Below, piece by piece: positions 15,276 through 25,711 of a stretch of 32,030 nucleotides of DNA. The position numbers and the translations under genes are program-made. The notes under the pieces are model-generated. The model was not told the origin of the DNA. It ran no database searches and saw nothing but the letters and a program-made list of their open reading frames with translations. The stretch spans positions 1 through 32,030 of the forward strand of contig JAEKLF010000091.1 of assembly GCA_019509985.1 (NCBI GenBank), read 5' to 3'. How positions within the stretch are numbered: position 1 is the stretch's first letter; each line of letters opens with the position of its first letter. This DNA is from Burkholderiales bacterium (GTDB lineage: Bacteria > Pseudomonadota > Gammaproteobacteria > Burkholderiales > Burkholderiaceae_C).

Positions 15276-17639
15276 ATGACTGAGCAGACACTTTCTTCGA
15301 GCTCGGCCGACGACGCCGAACCCCAGACCCATCCCGCGAGCACCGCGGTGGGCCGACCGGCCTGGGTGGCGATCGCCTACGCCGTGTTTGGCCTGGCCTG
15401 GATCAGCTATTCAGACAGCCTGTTGCTGGCTCTGGCCCCCGACATGGCCAGCCTCGCCAGCTTCGGGCGCCTGAAGGGCATGGGCTTCGTGCTCTTCACC
15501 GGCCTGCTGTTGTACCGCCTGTTGCTGCGCCGCGATCGGCATTCCTCGCAGCTGCAGGATGCCGCGCAGGCGCAAAGGCAGCGCGCCGCCTGGCGCCTGC
15601 TCGAAGCGATTGCCGAGAGTTCCACCGATGCGATCTATGCCAAGGACGCCCAAGGGCGCTATCTGTTCGTCAACCGCGAGGCGGCGCGGCTGCTCGGCGC
15701 CAGCGTCGCGCAGCTGCTGGGCAAGACGGCCGCGCATCTGCTGCCGGCCGAGCAGGCCGAACGGCTGGCGACCGAGGACCACGCGGCCCTGCTGGCGGAG
15801 CGCCCGATCAGCATCGAGGCCACGCTGAACACCGCCGACGGCGAGCGCATCTACCTGAGCACCAAGGGTGCGCTGCGCGACTCGGGCGGCAACACGCTCG
15901 GCGTGTTCGGCGTCAGCCGCGACATCACCGCGCGGCGCGGCGACGAGGCGCGCTGGCGCCAGTGGGCCATGGCCTTCGAGAACATCCGTGACGGCGTGAT
16001 GATCACCGATGCGCAGTGCCGCATCCAGACCGTCAACGCCGCCTTCGCCGCCATCACCGGTTACAGCGCCGAGGATGCCGTGGGCGCAACGCCCAGGCTG
16101 CTGCAGTCCGGCCGGCACCCGCCGGAGTTCTACCGGCAGATGTGGATCACGCTGCTGGAAGACGGCCGGTGGCAGGGCGAGATCTGGAACCGCCGCAAGA
16201 ACGGCGAAGTCTTTCCCGAGTGGCTGACACTGAACGTCGTTCGCGACGGCGCGGGCCAGGTGACGAATTATGTGGGCGCCTTCACCGACGTCACGGGCAG
16301 CAAGACGGTCGAGGCGCAGCTGGAACGCCTGGCGCATTACGACCCGCTCACCGACCTGCCGAACCGCGTGCTGCTGCAGGCCCGGCTGGAACAGGCGCTG
16401 CTGCGCAGCCAGCGTCACGGCGCGATCACGGCGGTCATGGTCATCGACCTGGACGGGTTCAAGACCGTCAACGACAGCCTGGGCCACCCGGCCGGCGATG
16501 AGCTGCTGGTCTGCGTCGCCGCGCGGCTGCAGGCGCGTTTGCGCGCCGACGACCTGCTGGGCAGGCTGGGCGGCGACGAGTTTCTGGTGGTCCTGGAGGG
16601 CTGCGGGCCCCCCGCCGACGTGGCCGCCCTGGCTCGCGACCTGCTGGCCGCCCTGGCCGCCCCGGTGCCCCTGGCTTGCGGCAAGGATGCCTATGTCACG
16701 GCCAGCATCGGCATCAGCCTGCACCCGGTGGACGGCAGCGTCGGCGTGGTCGAGCTGCTGCGCGATGCCGATGCCGCCATGTACCGGGCCAAGGAGCAGG
16801 GGCGCAACCGTTTCTGCTTCTACACCAGCAACATGAACGCCGAGGCGGTGGCCAAGCTGGAAGTCGAGGCCGCGCTGAGCCGCGCGCTGGCACGGGGTGA
16901 ATTGCTGCTGCATTACCAACCCAAGGTGGACGCAGGCAGTGGCCGCGTCGCCGGCGCGGAGGCCCTGCTGCGCTGGGACCGCAACGGCGACGGCCTCGTG
17001 CCGCCCGGCCAGTTCATCCCGGTGGCCGAGCAGAGCAGTCTGATCCTGGACATCGGCGCCTGGGTCATCGACGAAGCCTGCCGCCAGATCCGCGCCTGGA
17101 TGGATGCCGGCCAGCCCCTCGTGCGCGTGGCGGTCAACGTCGCGGCGCGCCAGTTCGCCGCGGGCGACCTGGACCAGGTCGTGGCCGGCGCGCTGCAGCG
17201 CCACGGGGTAGACGCGAAATGGCTGGAGATCGAGATCACCGAAGGCATGCTGATCACCGACCCCGCTGCCGCCATCAGCATGCTCCAGCGCATCAAGGCG
17301 CTGGGCGTCACGCTGTCGCTGGACGATTTCGGCACCGGCTACTCCAGCCTCGCCTACCTGCAGCACCTGCCGCTGGACACGCTGAAGATCGACCAGTCCT
17401 TCACCCGCCGCATCGGCGAGCAGCCCGACGGCGCGGCGCTCGTCGATGCCGTCATCGTGCTGGCGCACCGCCTGCATCTGCGCGTCGTCGCCGAGGGCGT
17501 CGAGACCGCGCAGCAATGCGACTACCTGCAGCGCCAGGGCTGCGACGAGATGCAGGGCTACCACTTCGGCCGCCCCGCCCCAGCCGACTCGCTGCAGCAG
17601 CAGCTGGCGGCCGATGCGTCGGCAGTGCCCGTGCGCTGA
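15276..17639 (+). CDS. Membrane-anchored PAS-PAS-GGDEF-EAL c-di-GMP protein
   Basis: A 787-aa protein. Two hydrophobic segments lie at about residues 29-52 and 66-84, followed by PAS 1 (about 108-225, SSTDAIYAKDAQGRYLFVN), PAS 2 (about 235-350, with WQGEIWNRRKNGE), GGDEF (about 355-515, intact GGDEF near residue 431, LTDLPNR and a D-x-D-x-F segment) and EAL (about 525-775, intact EALLRW near 560 and DDFGTGYSS). Both catalytic signatures are complete, so it could make and degrade c-di-GMP, with one activity probably dominating under PAS control. The start has a strong SD (AGGGAGG). It follows the Crp/Fnr gene closely and may share its transcript. Confidence 0.95.
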   Translation: MTEQTLSSSSADDAEPQTHPASTAVGRPAWVAIAYAVFGLAWISYSDSLLLALAPDMASLASFGRLKGMGFVLFTGLLLYRLLLRRDRHSSQLQDAAQAQRQRAAWRLLEAIAESSTDAIYAKDAQGRYLFVNREAARLLGASVAQLLGKTAAHLLPAEQAERLATEDHAALLAERPISIEATLNTADGERIYLSTKGALRDSGGNTLGVFGVSRDITARRGDEARWRQWAMAFENIRDGVMITDAQCRIQTVNAAFAAITGYSAEDAVGATPRLLQSGRHPPEFYRQMWITLLEDGRWQGEIWNRRKNGEVFPEWLTLNVVRDGAGQVTNYVGAFTDVTGSKTVEAQLERLAHYDPLTDLPNRVLLQARLEQALLRSQRHGAITAVMVIDLDGFKTVNDSLGHPAGDELLVCVAARLQARLRADDLLGRLGGDEFLVVLEGCGPPADVAALARDLLAALAAPVPLACGKDAYVTASIGISLHPVDGSVGVVELLRDADAAMYRAKEQGRNRFCFYTSNMNAEAVAKLEVEAALSRALARGELLLHYQPKVDAGSGRVAGAEALLRWDRNGDGLVPPGQFIPVAEQSSLILDIGAWVIDEACRQIRAWMDAGQPLVRVAVNVAARQFAAGDLDQVVAGALQRHGVDAKWLEIEITEGMLITDPAAAISMLQRIKALGVTLSLDDFGTGYSSLAYLQHLPLDTLKIDQSFTRRIGEQPDGAALVDAVIVLAHRLHLRVVAEGVETAQQCDYLQRQGCDEMQGYHFGRPAPADSLQQQLAADASAVPVR

Positions 17640-17718
17640 CCCGCCACTGGAAGCCGCTGCGCACAACCTTCAACCTTCAACCTTCGAACCGGCCCCATCA
17701 CGCGGCAAGGAAACCCCC

Positions 17719-19329
17719 ATGCGCAGCAATCTGCCCGTCAGCCATCGCGAATACCTGCTCTCCTCGGACCGCAACCTGGTCTCGACGACCGACCTGAAGG
17801 GCCGCATCCTGCACTGCAATGCGCCCTTCATCGAGGTCAGCGGCTACTCGCGCGATGAACTGCTGGGCCAGCCCCACAACCTGATCCGCCACCCCGACAT
17901 GCCGCAGGAGGCCTTCCGCGATCTGTGGGCGACGATCGAGTCCGGCCAACCGTGGTCGGGCCTGGTGAAGAACCGCCGCAAGAACGGCGACCACTACTGG
18001 GTCCAGGCCAACGTCACGCCACTGATGGAAGACGGCAAGCCGGTGGCCTTCCTGTCCGTGCGTTCGCGCGCCGCGCGCCCCCGGATCGAGGCCGCCGAGG
18101 CGCTTTACGCACGCATGCGGGAAGAAGAGCAGGCCGGCCGCCTCGTCCACGTGCTGCATCGCGGCCAGCTGCGGCGCCGCGACTGGCGCGGGCGGCTGAC
18201 CGGCCTCTGGAGTTCGATGCCCTGGCTGGACCACCTGCCGGGCTATGCGGGTGTCGGCGCGCTGGGCCTGCTGCTGGCGGGCCAGCCGGCCTGGCTGGCG
18301 GTCGGTGCGGTCGCGCTGGCAGCCGGCGTCGCGGCCGCGCTGAGCCAGCGGCGGCTGCGCCGCAGCCTGGGTCGCGTCGAGCACTACGCCAACCAACTGG
18401 CCGCGGGCGACCTCAGCCGCAACCTCGAACCGAGCGGCAACCACCAAAGCCGCGAGCTGGAAGTCGCGCTGGCCCAGTTGGCGGTGAACATCCGCTCGCT
18501 GGTGTCCGACACCCGCATCGAGCTGGAGCAGATGAACCGCGTCAGCCGCGAGATCGCCCAGGGCAATCAGGACCTGGCGCAGCGCACTGAGTCCCAGGCC
18601 GCGAGCCTGGAGGAGGCTGCGGCCAGCATGGAGGAAATCACCGCCACCGTCCGCCAGAGCAAGGACACGACGCACCAGGCCAGCGGCGTGGCCGGGGAGC
18701 TGAGCGGTGTGTCGCGTCGCAGCGCCCAGGTCGTCCACTCGGTCACCGAAACGATGGGCGGCATCACCCGCTCCTCGCAGAAGATCGCCGACATCATCCA
18801 GGTCATCGACAGCATCGCCTTCCAGACCAACATCCTGGCGCTCAACGCGGCGGTGGAGTCGGCCCGCGCCGGCGAGCATGGGCGCGGCTTCGCGGTGGTG
18901 GCGGGCGAAGTGCGCGCGCTGGCGCAACGCAGCTCCACGGCGGCCCGCGAGATCAAGCAGCTGATCGAGGACTCCACCGAGCAGGTGCAGGCCGCCGAAC
19001 GCCAGGCCGACAGCGCGCGCTCGAGCATCGACACGACGCTGAAGTCGGTGGAGAGCTTCGCCACGCTGATCGGCGACATCGACCGCGGCGCGCAGGAGCA
19101 GCTGCAGGGCATCTCGCAGATGCATGAGGTCATCCAGCAGATGGACGGCTTCACGCAGCAGAACGCCGGCATGGTGCAGCAGCTGTCGGCCGCGGCCCAG
19201 CAGATGCAGAAGCAGTCCGGGGAGGTCAGCGCGGCGCTGCGCGTGTTCCGGCTGGAAAGCAGCGACGCCAGGACGGTCCTGCCCGACGCCGTCGAGCTGC
19301 GCCGTGCCGCACGACTGCGCGCGGCCTAG
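17719..19329 (+). CDS. Aer-like PAS-containing methyl-accepting chemotaxis protein
   Basis: The ATG at 17719 follows AAGGAAACCCCC and gives 536 residues; the frame upstream is a shadow of the GGDEF-EAL gene. The N-terminal PAS domain (about 20-120) has the Aer-type wording HNLIRHPDMPQEAF and NRRKNGDHYWVQANVTP, which in E. coli Aer binds FAD and senses redox state. A hydrophobic region near residues 175-210 anchors it without a periplasmic domain. A HAMP-like segment and the signalling domain follow, with the conserved hairpin AFQTNILALNAAVESARAGE near residues 365-385. It should report oxygen or redox status to CheA/CheW. No che genes are in the window. Confidence 0.95.
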   Translation: MRSNLPVSHREYLLSSDRNLVSTTDLKGRILHCNAPFIEVSGYSRDELLGQPHNLIRHPDMPQEAFRDLWATIESGQPWSGLVKNRRKNGDHYWVQANVTPLMEDGKPVAFLSVRSRAARPRIEAAEALYARMREEEQAGRLVHVLHRGQLRRRDWRGRLTGLWSSMPWLDHLPGYAGVGALGLLLAGQPAWLAVGAVALAAGVAAALSQRRLRRSLGRVEHYANQLAAGDLSRNLEPSGNHQSRELEVALAQLAVNIRSLVSDTRIELEQMNRVSREIAQGNQDLAQRTESQAASLEEAAASMEEITATVRQSKDTTHQASGVAGELSGVSRRSAQVVHSVTETMGGITRSSQKIADIIQVIDSIAFQTNILALNAAVESARAGEHGRGFAVVAGEVRALAQRSSTAAREIKQLIEDSTEQVQAAERQADSARSSIDTTLKSVESFATLIGDIDRGAQEQLQGISQMHEVIQQMDGFTQQNAGMVQQLSAAAQQMQKQSGEVSAALRVFRLESSDARTVLPDAVELRRAARLRAA

Positions 19330-19348
19330 GGTTAACAGGCTCTAACCC
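19329..19348. terminator. Possible small bidirectional terminator between convergent genes
   Basis: GGGTTA (19329-19334) and TAACCC (19343-19348) form a six-pair stem around an eight-base loop and span the stop codons of both converging genes. The stem is short and there is no clear T-run, so function is doubtful. Confidence 0.25.
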
Positions 19349-21386
19349 AGCACGCGGGCGATCGCCTGCGCCAGCTGGCCGCGGCTGTAGGGCTTGGGCA
19401 GCAGTTCCCAGTCCGGCGGCGAGTCCCGGTCGGCATCCAGCAGCTCGGCCGAAAAGCCGGACATCAGCAGGATGGCGAGCTTCGGCAGGCGCTGCTGGGC
19501 GATGCGGGCCAGCTCGGTGCCGCGCATGCCGGCGCCCAGCGCGATGTCGGTGAGCAGCAGGTCGAAGTCGGCCGTCGGCGTCAGCAGTTGCAGCGCCTGC
19601 TCGGCGCTGGAGCACATGCTCAGCGAGCAGCCCAGGCTCGTCAGGAAATGCTGGGCCACCGCGCGCACCTCGGCATCGTCCTCGACCACCAGCACCTTCA
19701 ACCCCGGCGGCACGGCCTCGGCCCCATGGTCGCCATCCTGCGGCCCGGGCTGCTCGCTGCCGGGCACCGGCAGATAGAGGCTGATCGTCGTGCCCTGCCC
19801 GGGCGTGCTCTCCAGTGCGACGGCACCCTGCGACTGCTTGACGAAGCCGTAGACGGCGCTCAGCCCCAGGCCCGTGCCGCGGCCCGCCTGCTTGGTGGTG
19901 AAGAAGGGCTCGAAGGCGCGCTCCTTGACGGCCTCGGGCATGCCGGTGCCGCTGTCGGCCACGGCGATGCAGACGAACGGCCCCTCGCCGAGTTCATGTC
20001 GCAGGCCGGTCGACAGCGCCCCCGCGGCCGCGGCATGAAAGTGCAGCGAGCCGCCGTCGAGCATCGCGTCCCGTGCATTGATGGCGATGTTGAGCAGGGC
20101 CGCTTCCAGCTGCCCTGCATCGGCCAGCGCCAAGGGGCAGTCGGGCGCCACGTCGACCGTGATGCGGATGCGCTGGTCCAGCGTGCGGCGCAGCATGTCG
20201 GACAGCGGGTGCAGCAGCGCATGCACGTCGACCACGCTCGGCTGCAGCACCTGGCGGCGCGAGAAGGCCAGCAGCTTGCCGGTCAACTCGGCACCGCGCT
20301 TGGAAGCACGCATCGCCGCGCTCACCAACTGCTGGCCGACGCCGTCCTGCGCCAGCGCGGGCAGCTCCTCCAGCACCTGCAGGTTGCCCTGGATGACGGT
20401 CAGCAGGTTGTTGAAGTCATGCGCAATGCCGCCGGTCAGCTGGCCGACGCTCTCCAGCCGCTGCGCGTGGTTCAGCGCCTCCTCGGTCTGGGCCCGCTGC
20501 AGGCAGGTGGCCAGCAGATTGGCCAGCGATTCGAGAAAGCGTTGCTCGTCGTCGCCAAAGCGCTTGAGCCGGCGGGACCGCACCTTCAGCGCGCCGATGA
20601 TTCGCCCGCGATCCGACACCGGCACGGCCATCGCGCTGACCAGTCCCGCCTCCAGATACGCTGGCGGCACGGCGAAGCGCTGTTCGCTGCGAAAGTCCTC
20701 GACCACCACCGGCCGCCCCTGGGCCAGCACGAAGCCCAGCGGCGTGTCGGCGCGGTTGGGCACGGTGGCGCCCAGTGCCTCGCCGGCGATCAGGCCGACG
20801 CCGCCGGCGACGCGCAGTTCCAGCCGGTTGCTTTCCAGCAGCAGGACCAGCGCCATCTCGACCTCCAGCGCTTCGGCCGCGATGGCGGGCACCTGCTGCA
20901 GCAGCACCTGGGTGTCGCGCGCATCGACGGCCAGCCGGCCCAGTTGCGCGAGGTGCTCGCTGTAGCGCGCGCGTTGCAGCGCCTGCTTGACGCGCGGATA
21001 GGCGCCGATGTCGCGGATGGCCGCCACGACGAACGGCAGGCTGTGGTCCTGCAACGGGCTGAGCGCGATCTCGACCATCACCTCCGAGCCGTCGCGCCGC
21101 TTGGCCACCAGCTCCATCTGCGTGCCCATCGGCCGCGCGCGGGGCGCATGGGCGTAGGCACCGCGGTAGGACGCATGGCGTGGCCGGATGCTGTCCGGCA
21201 CCAGGTCGTCCACGCTGGTGCCGATCAATTCTTCGACGCCGTATCCCAGCAGGCCGGCGGCCGCCGGATTGGCCAGCACGATGTACCCCTCGGCGTCGAC
21301 CAGCAGCAGGCCATCGGGATAGGCCGAGAACAGCGTGCGAAAGACGGTGCTGTCGTCGAACGCGGCCGGCAGTGATGAGGGCAGTG

Positions 21387-21390
<4 letters not shown>
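19342..21390 (-). CDS. Hybrid sensor histidine kinase (PAS-GAF-HisKA-HATPase-REC)
   Basis: A soluble 682-aa kinase without membrane segments. PAS covers about residues 15-130, and GAF about 145-300 (EMALVLLLES, VSAMAVPVSDRGRIIGALKV). The H-box GGIAHDFNNLL has the phospho-accepting H324. The N-box NIAINARDAM is near 435, G1 DSGTGM near 479, the F-box FEPFFTTK near 493 and G2 GRGTGLGLS near 503. A receiver domain (about 565-680) has acidic D571/D572, phospho-acceptor D615 and K666. All catalytic residues are present. Its start overlaps the stop of the response regulator gene (ATGA, 21387-21390), so the pair is translated together and the kinase is probably the partner of that regulator. The GAF/PAS ligands are unknown. 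Confidence 0.95.
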
Positions 21391-22163
<773 letters not shown>

Positions 22164-22209
22164 GGCTTCGGCGTGGCTGGAACGTTATGTCATTGAAACA
22201 CTTTTTGAC

Positions 22210-22237
22210 CCGGCGTTTGGTCCGGCGTTTGCTCCGG
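22210..22237 (+). repeat. 12-base tandem repeat upstream of the response regulator
   Basis: CCGGCGTTTGGT (22210-22221) is followed directly by CCGGCGTTTGCT (22222-22233) and a third partial CCGG. Direct repeats about one helical turn apart are the usual binding pattern of OmpR-family regulators. The repeat lies in the 192-base gap between the divergent regulator and flavoprotein genes. Otherwise that gap shows nothing clear. Confidence 0.45.
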
Positions 22238-22355
22238 GGAAGCGCCGGGCAGGCGCAGCGACGGCAACCGGGGTCGCTTCCGACGCGAGATTCCCGAGGC
22301 GCGGCGCTTGCGCCAGCTCAAGGCAGCCGATGCACGACCTGCCTAATGTGCTGCC

Positions 22356-22952
22356 ATGAGTTCACACGCACGCCGCCTCCTGCTGATCCAGGGGCATCCG
22401 GACAATTCACAGCACCACCTCTGCCATGCCCTCGCCTCGGCCTACGCGGAAGGGGCCAAGGCCGCAGGCCATGAGGTCTGCCGCATCGACGTGGCGGCGC
22501 TCGATTTCCCGCTGCTGCGCAGCAAGAAAGACTGGGAGCTGGGCGTCGTACCCGACTCGCTGCTCTCTGCGCAAGAGGACATCCTGTGGGCAGAGCACGT
22601 GGTGCTGTTCTTCCCGCTCTGGCTGGGCGACATGCCGGCGCTGCTGAAGGGCTTCCTGGAGCAGGTCGCGCGACCGGGCTTTGCGCTCGGCAAGGCCGGC
22701 GATCAGCCGCTGGGGACCAAGTTGCTCAAGGGCCGCTCTGCCCGGGTGGTCGTGACCATGGGCATGCCGACGCTGGTCTACCGCTGGTACTTCCGCGCCC
22801 ACAGCCTGAAGTCCCTGGAGCGCAACATCCTGGGCTTCGTCGGCTTCGCGCCGGTGCGCGAAACCCTGGTTGGCATGGTCGAGTCGCTGGACGAGGCCGA
22901 CGCCGCCCAGTGGCTGGAGCGCATGAACAAGGCCGGGCGCAAGGCGGGCTGA
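22356..22952 (+). CDS. Flavodoxin-fold NAD(P)H dehydrogenase (quinone)-like protein
   Basis: A 198-aa protein of the flavodoxin-2 family (NQO1/MdaB/YwrO type). The N-terminus RLLLIQGHPDNSQHHLCHAL carries the FMN/FAD phosphate-binding segment GHPxxxS. LFFPLWLGDMPALLKGFLEQV, near residues 84-104, is the family hallmark that shapes the isoalloxazine site. Members reduce quinones or related electrophiles by two electrons using NAD(P)H. It is the sole plus-strand gene between the two-component system and the convergent adhP, whose stop lies 18 bases away. A redox-stress role fits the neighbourhood but is inferred. Confidence 0.9.
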   Translation: MSSHARRLLLIQGHPDNSQHHLCHALASAYAEGAKAAGHEVCRIDVAALDFPLLRSKKDWELGVVPDSLLSAQEDILWAEHVVLFFPLWLGDMPALLKGFLEQVARPGFALGKAGDQPLGTKLLKGRSARVVVTMGMPTLVYRWYFRAHSLKSLERNILGFVGFAPVRETLVGMVESLDEADAAQWLERMNKAGRKAG

Positions 22953-22970
22953 CCTCCCGGCGGCGGCCGT

Positions 22971-23993
22971 TCAGGCGAAGCTCAATACCGCCCGCCCTTC
23001 GATGCGGCCGTGGCGCAGGTTGTCGAAGATGCGGTTGATGTCGTCGAGACGGTGCGTGCTGGTGCTGGCGTGCACGATGCCCTCGGCGGCGAACTGCAGG
23101 GCCTCGTTCAGGTCCTGGCGCGTGCCGACGATGGAGCCGCGCACGGTCTTGGCGTTGAGCACGACGTCGAAGATCGGCAGCGCAAAGTCACCCGGCGGCA
23201 GGCCGACCATGGACATGGTGCCGCGCTTGTGCAGCATGCCCAGCGACTGGCTGAAGGACTCCCGCGACACCGCGGTCACCAACGCCCCGTGCACGCCGCG
23301 CAGCTCCTTGTGCAGCGCGGCGACGGGGTCTTCCTCGGCCGCGTTCACGCACAGCTCGGCGCCCAGCTCGGCCGCCAGCTTCAGCTTCGCCGCGTCGACG
23401 TCGACGGCCGCGACGTGAAAGCCCATGGCCCGCGCGTATTGCACCGCGAGGTGCCCCAGCCCACCCACGCCGACGATGGCCACCCACTGGCCGGGGCGGG
23501 CGTCCAGCACCTTCAGGCCCTTGTAGACCGTCACGCCGGCGCACAGGATGGGCGCCAGCGCCTCGAACGAGCCGTTGGCCGGCAGGTGGCCGACGTAGGC
23601 CGGATCGGCCAGCACATATTCCGCGAAGCTGCCGTTGACCGTGTAGCCGGTCATCTGCTGCTCGTCGCACAGCGTCTCCCAGCCGGTCAGGCAGTGCTCG
23701 CAATGCCCGCAGGCCGTGTGCAGCCAGGGCACGCCCACGCGGTCGCCCTCGCGGATGCCCTTGACGCCCGCGCCCACCGCCGCGACATGGCCGACGCCCT
23801 CGTGGCCCGGAATGAACGGCAGCGGCGGCTTGACCGGCCAGTCGCCGTCGGCGGCGTGCAGGTCGGTGTGGCACACGCCGCAGGCCGCCACCTTGACGAG
23901 CACCTGGCCGGGCGGCACTTCGGGAATGGCGACTTCCTCGAGGCTGAGCGGCTCGCGGTAGGCGCGGACGACGGCGGCTTTCATCATGGGCAT
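22971..23993 (-). CDS. adhP: Zinc-dependent alcohol dehydrogenase, AdhP type
   Basis: A 340-aa medium-chain dehydrogenase. Catalytic zinc ligands are visible as C41 (CGVCHTD) and H64/E65 (GHEGVGHV). The structural zinc has C95, C98, C101 and C109. The NAD-binding motif GVGGLGHLAVQYA lies near residue 174. Wording and length match AdhP, the ethanol-active enzyme used in fermentative or low-oxygen metabolism, which is under ANR/FNR control in pseudomonads. It is the last gene of a probable minus-strand operon starting at 26274, 42 bases after the MBL-fold gene. The start reads MPMMKAA; either of the first Mets could initiate. Confidence 0.95.
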   Translation of the reverse strand: MPMMKAAVVRAYREPLSLEEVAIPEVPPGQVLVKVAACGVCHTDLHAADGDWPVKPPLPFIPGHEGVGHVAAVGAGVKGIREGDRVGVPWLHTACGHCEHCLTGWETLCDEQQMTGYTVNGSFAEYVLADPAYVGHLPANGSFEALAPILCAGVTVYKGLKVLDARPGQWVAIVGVGGLGHLAVQYARAMGFHVAAVDVDAAKLKLAAELGAELCVNAAEEDPVAALHKELRGVHGALVTAVSRESFSQSLGMLHKRGTMSMVGLPPGDFALPIFDVVLNAKTVRGSIVGTRQDLNEALQFAAEGIVHASTSTHRLDDINRIFDNLRHGRIEGRAVLSFA

Positions 23994-24035
23994 GGGAACT
24001 CCTTGGGATGCGGGGTGAAGACGGCGAGCGCTGGT

Positions 24036-25409
24036 TCAGGAGCTGGCGACGTCCAGGTATTCGGGCACGGACGCCGGCCAGCCGAAGCGCTCCTCGATGA
24101 GCTGGCGCAGCGTGTCCGCGGGCTGCGGCTCGCCATGGGTCACGTAGACATGGTGCGGCGCTCGCGACAGCGTGGCCAGCCAGGCCAGCAGCTGCTCCTG
24201 GTCGGCATGCGAGGACATGCCGTCGACGGCCACGACCTCTGCGCGCACGGGCACCCATTGGCCGTGCATGCGGATGCTGGTGGCGCCCGCGAGCATCGTC
24301 GCGCCGCGCGTGCCGGCGGCCTGGTGGCCGACGAAGACGACGGCGTTGCGCGGATCGGGCGCCATCGCTTCCAGGTGGTGCAACACGCGCCCGCCCGTGG
24401 CCATGCCGCTGGCCGCGACGATGACGCTCGGAAAGGAAGGGTGGTTCAGCGCGCGCGACTCTTCCTCGGAGCGCACGTAGCGCACCTTCTCCACGAGGTC
24501 GCGGCGGTCGGCTTCGGTCAGGCGGTGCTCGTCCGCGTGGGTCTGCACCAGCCGCGTGACCCGCGTGGCCATGGGGCTGTTCAGGTACAGCGGCAGGTCG
24601 GGGATGCGGCCGGCGGCCTTCAGGCGCAGGATGGTGTGCAGGATGGCCTGGGCGCGGCCGACCGCGAAGGCCGGGATCAGCGTCGTGCCGCCGCGCGCGG
24701 CGGTGCGGGCGATGACGTCACACAGCGCGTCGGCGTTGGCCGGCGCGGGATGCCGGCGGTCGCCATAGGTGGATTCGATGACGACGATGTCCGAAGCCGG
24801 TGCCGCCGCGGGGGGCAGCATCACCGGGTCGTCGGGGCGCCCCAGGTCGCCGGAGAAGGTGATCGAACCCGCGTCCGTCGCCAGCCGCACGCTGGCGGCG
24901 CCGATGATGTGGCCGGCATGGCTGAACGTCGCCATCAGGCCCGGCAGCGGCTCGAAGGCCTGGCCGAACTCGTGGCGCCGCACCTGCTTCAGGCTGTGCA
25001 GCGCCTGCGCCTCGGTGTACAGCGGCAGGGCCGGCGAATGCCGGCTGAAGCCGTGCCGGTTGGCGTAGCGGGCGTCCTCTTCCTGCAGCCGCCCCGAGTC
25101 CGGCAGCAGGATGGACAGCAGGTCCGCCGTGCCGGGTGTCGCATGGATGCTGCCGCGAAACCCTTCGTCGACCAGGCGCGGCAGAAAGCCGCTGTGGTCG
25201 ATGTGGGCATGCGTGAGCACGACGGCATCGATGGACGACGCCGGCACCGGCAGCGGCGCCCAGTTGCGCAGGCGCAGCTGCTTCAGGCCCTGGAACAGGC
25301 CGCAGTCGACGAGCAGCCGCCGGTCGCCGAACTCGACGAGGTAGCGCGATCCCGTCACCGTGCCGGTCGCGCCGAGGAAGCGCAGCGTGGGTGTGAGTGG
25401 CGCGTTCAT
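24036..25409 (-). CDS. MBL-fold beta-CASP metalloprotein (RNA-processing nuclease-like)
   Basis: A 457-aa protein. Its metallo-beta-lactamase core has H67-x-H69-x-D71-H72 (THAHIDHSG), HAGHIIGAASV and FSGDLGRPDDPV. The beta-CASP insert follows (VVIESTYGDRRH, IPAFAVGRAQAILH, VIVAASGMATGGRVLHHL), with SSHADQEQLL near the end. Relatives include eukaryotic CPSF-73-like and bacterial YSH1-type proteins that cut RNA. The E. coli group lacks it, but it is common in denitrifying and anaerobically growing proteobacteria. Its start overlaps the stop of the small DUF2892 gene (25406-25409), which ties the two translationally. Confidence 0.93.
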   Translation of the reverse strand: MNAPLTPTLRFLGATGTVTGSRYLVEFGDRRLLVDCGLFQGLKQLRLRNWAPLPVPASSIDAVVLTHAHIDHSGFLPRLVDEGFRGSIHATPGTADLLSILLPDSGRLQEEDARYANRHGFSRHSPALPLYTEAQALHSLKQVRRHEFGQAFEPLPGLMATFSHAGHIIGAASVRLATDAGSITFSGDLGRPDDPVMLPPAAAPASDIVVIESTYGDRRHPAPANADALCDVIARTAARGGTTLIPAFAVGRAQAILHTILRLKAAGRIPDLPLYLNSPMATRVTRLVQTHADEHRLTEADRRDLVEKVRYVRSEEESRALNHPSFPSVIVAASGMATGGRVLHHLEAMAPDPRNAVVFVGHQAAGTRGATMLAGATSIRMHGQWVPVRAEVVAVDGMSSHADQEQLLAWLATLSRAPHHVYVTHGEPQPADTLRQLIEERFGWPASVPEYLDVASS

Positions 25410-25582
25410 GGATGCTGCCCCAGGATCCGGTACACGGGGCAGTAGCCGACCAGGCCGGTGACGAAGGCCAGCATGCCCAGATAGCCCAGGGGGCTGATGA
25501 CGCCCAGCGCCGCGGCGCCCACCAGGCCCGCGCCGACAAAGGTCCGCGCGATGCGTTCCGTGGTCCCGATGTTCATCCCCAT
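25406..25582 (-). CDS. DUF2892 (YgaP-like) small membrane protein, 58 aa
   Basis: The start at 25582 has GGAG six bases upstream; a second in-frame ATG at 25576 is also possible. The wording MNIGTTERIARTFVGAG, two hydrophobic segments (about residues 14-30 and 33-47) and the ending GYCPVYRILG are the full DUF2892 pattern, as in the membrane tail of the rhodanese YgaP. The conserved cysteine in GYCPVY is present. The molecular role is unknown. It is fused in translation to the MBL gene. A second, divergent copy of the family lies at the head of the same gene run. Confidence 0.88.
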   Translation of the reverse strand: MGMNIGTTERIARTFVGAGLVGAAALGVISPLGYLGMLAFVTGLVGYCPVYRILGQHP

Positions 25583-25621
25583 GACGATCTCCAGACGCTG
25601 GGCAAGAGGCTCAGCGAAGGC

Positions 25622-25663
25622 AGCGTAGTCCGCGCATGGCGGCGCCCGCTTGCGCCACGTCAA
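25622..25663 (-). promoter_or_regulatory. Degenerate FNR-type box with aligned -10 inside the operon
   Basis: On the minus strand TTGAC-GTGG-CGCAA (25650-25663) has one good half-site. TACGCT at 25622-25627 lies at the class II -10 position. It is placed in the 129-base gap before the 58-aa DUF2892 gene and could be an internal promoter. It is weaker than the other boxes. Confidence 0.35.
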
Positions 25664-25711
25664 CGCAGCGACCGCCTCGGCGGGCCGGCTTGCCGCAGCC
25701 ATGGCGCGGCA

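Noticed and set aside
15411..17666. Long minus-strand open frame opposite the PAS-GGDEF-EAL gene
   Set aside because: It is compositionally an antisense shadow, and the opposite strand encodes intact GGDEF and EAL motifs.
17664..17684. Three copies of the 7-mer CAACCTT before the chemoreceptor gene
   Set aside because: A short simple repeat without a supporting promoter or partner; probably chance slippage.
19588..21375. Long plus-strand frame opposite the hybrid kinase
   Set aside because: Shadow ORF; the minus strand has every kinase box.
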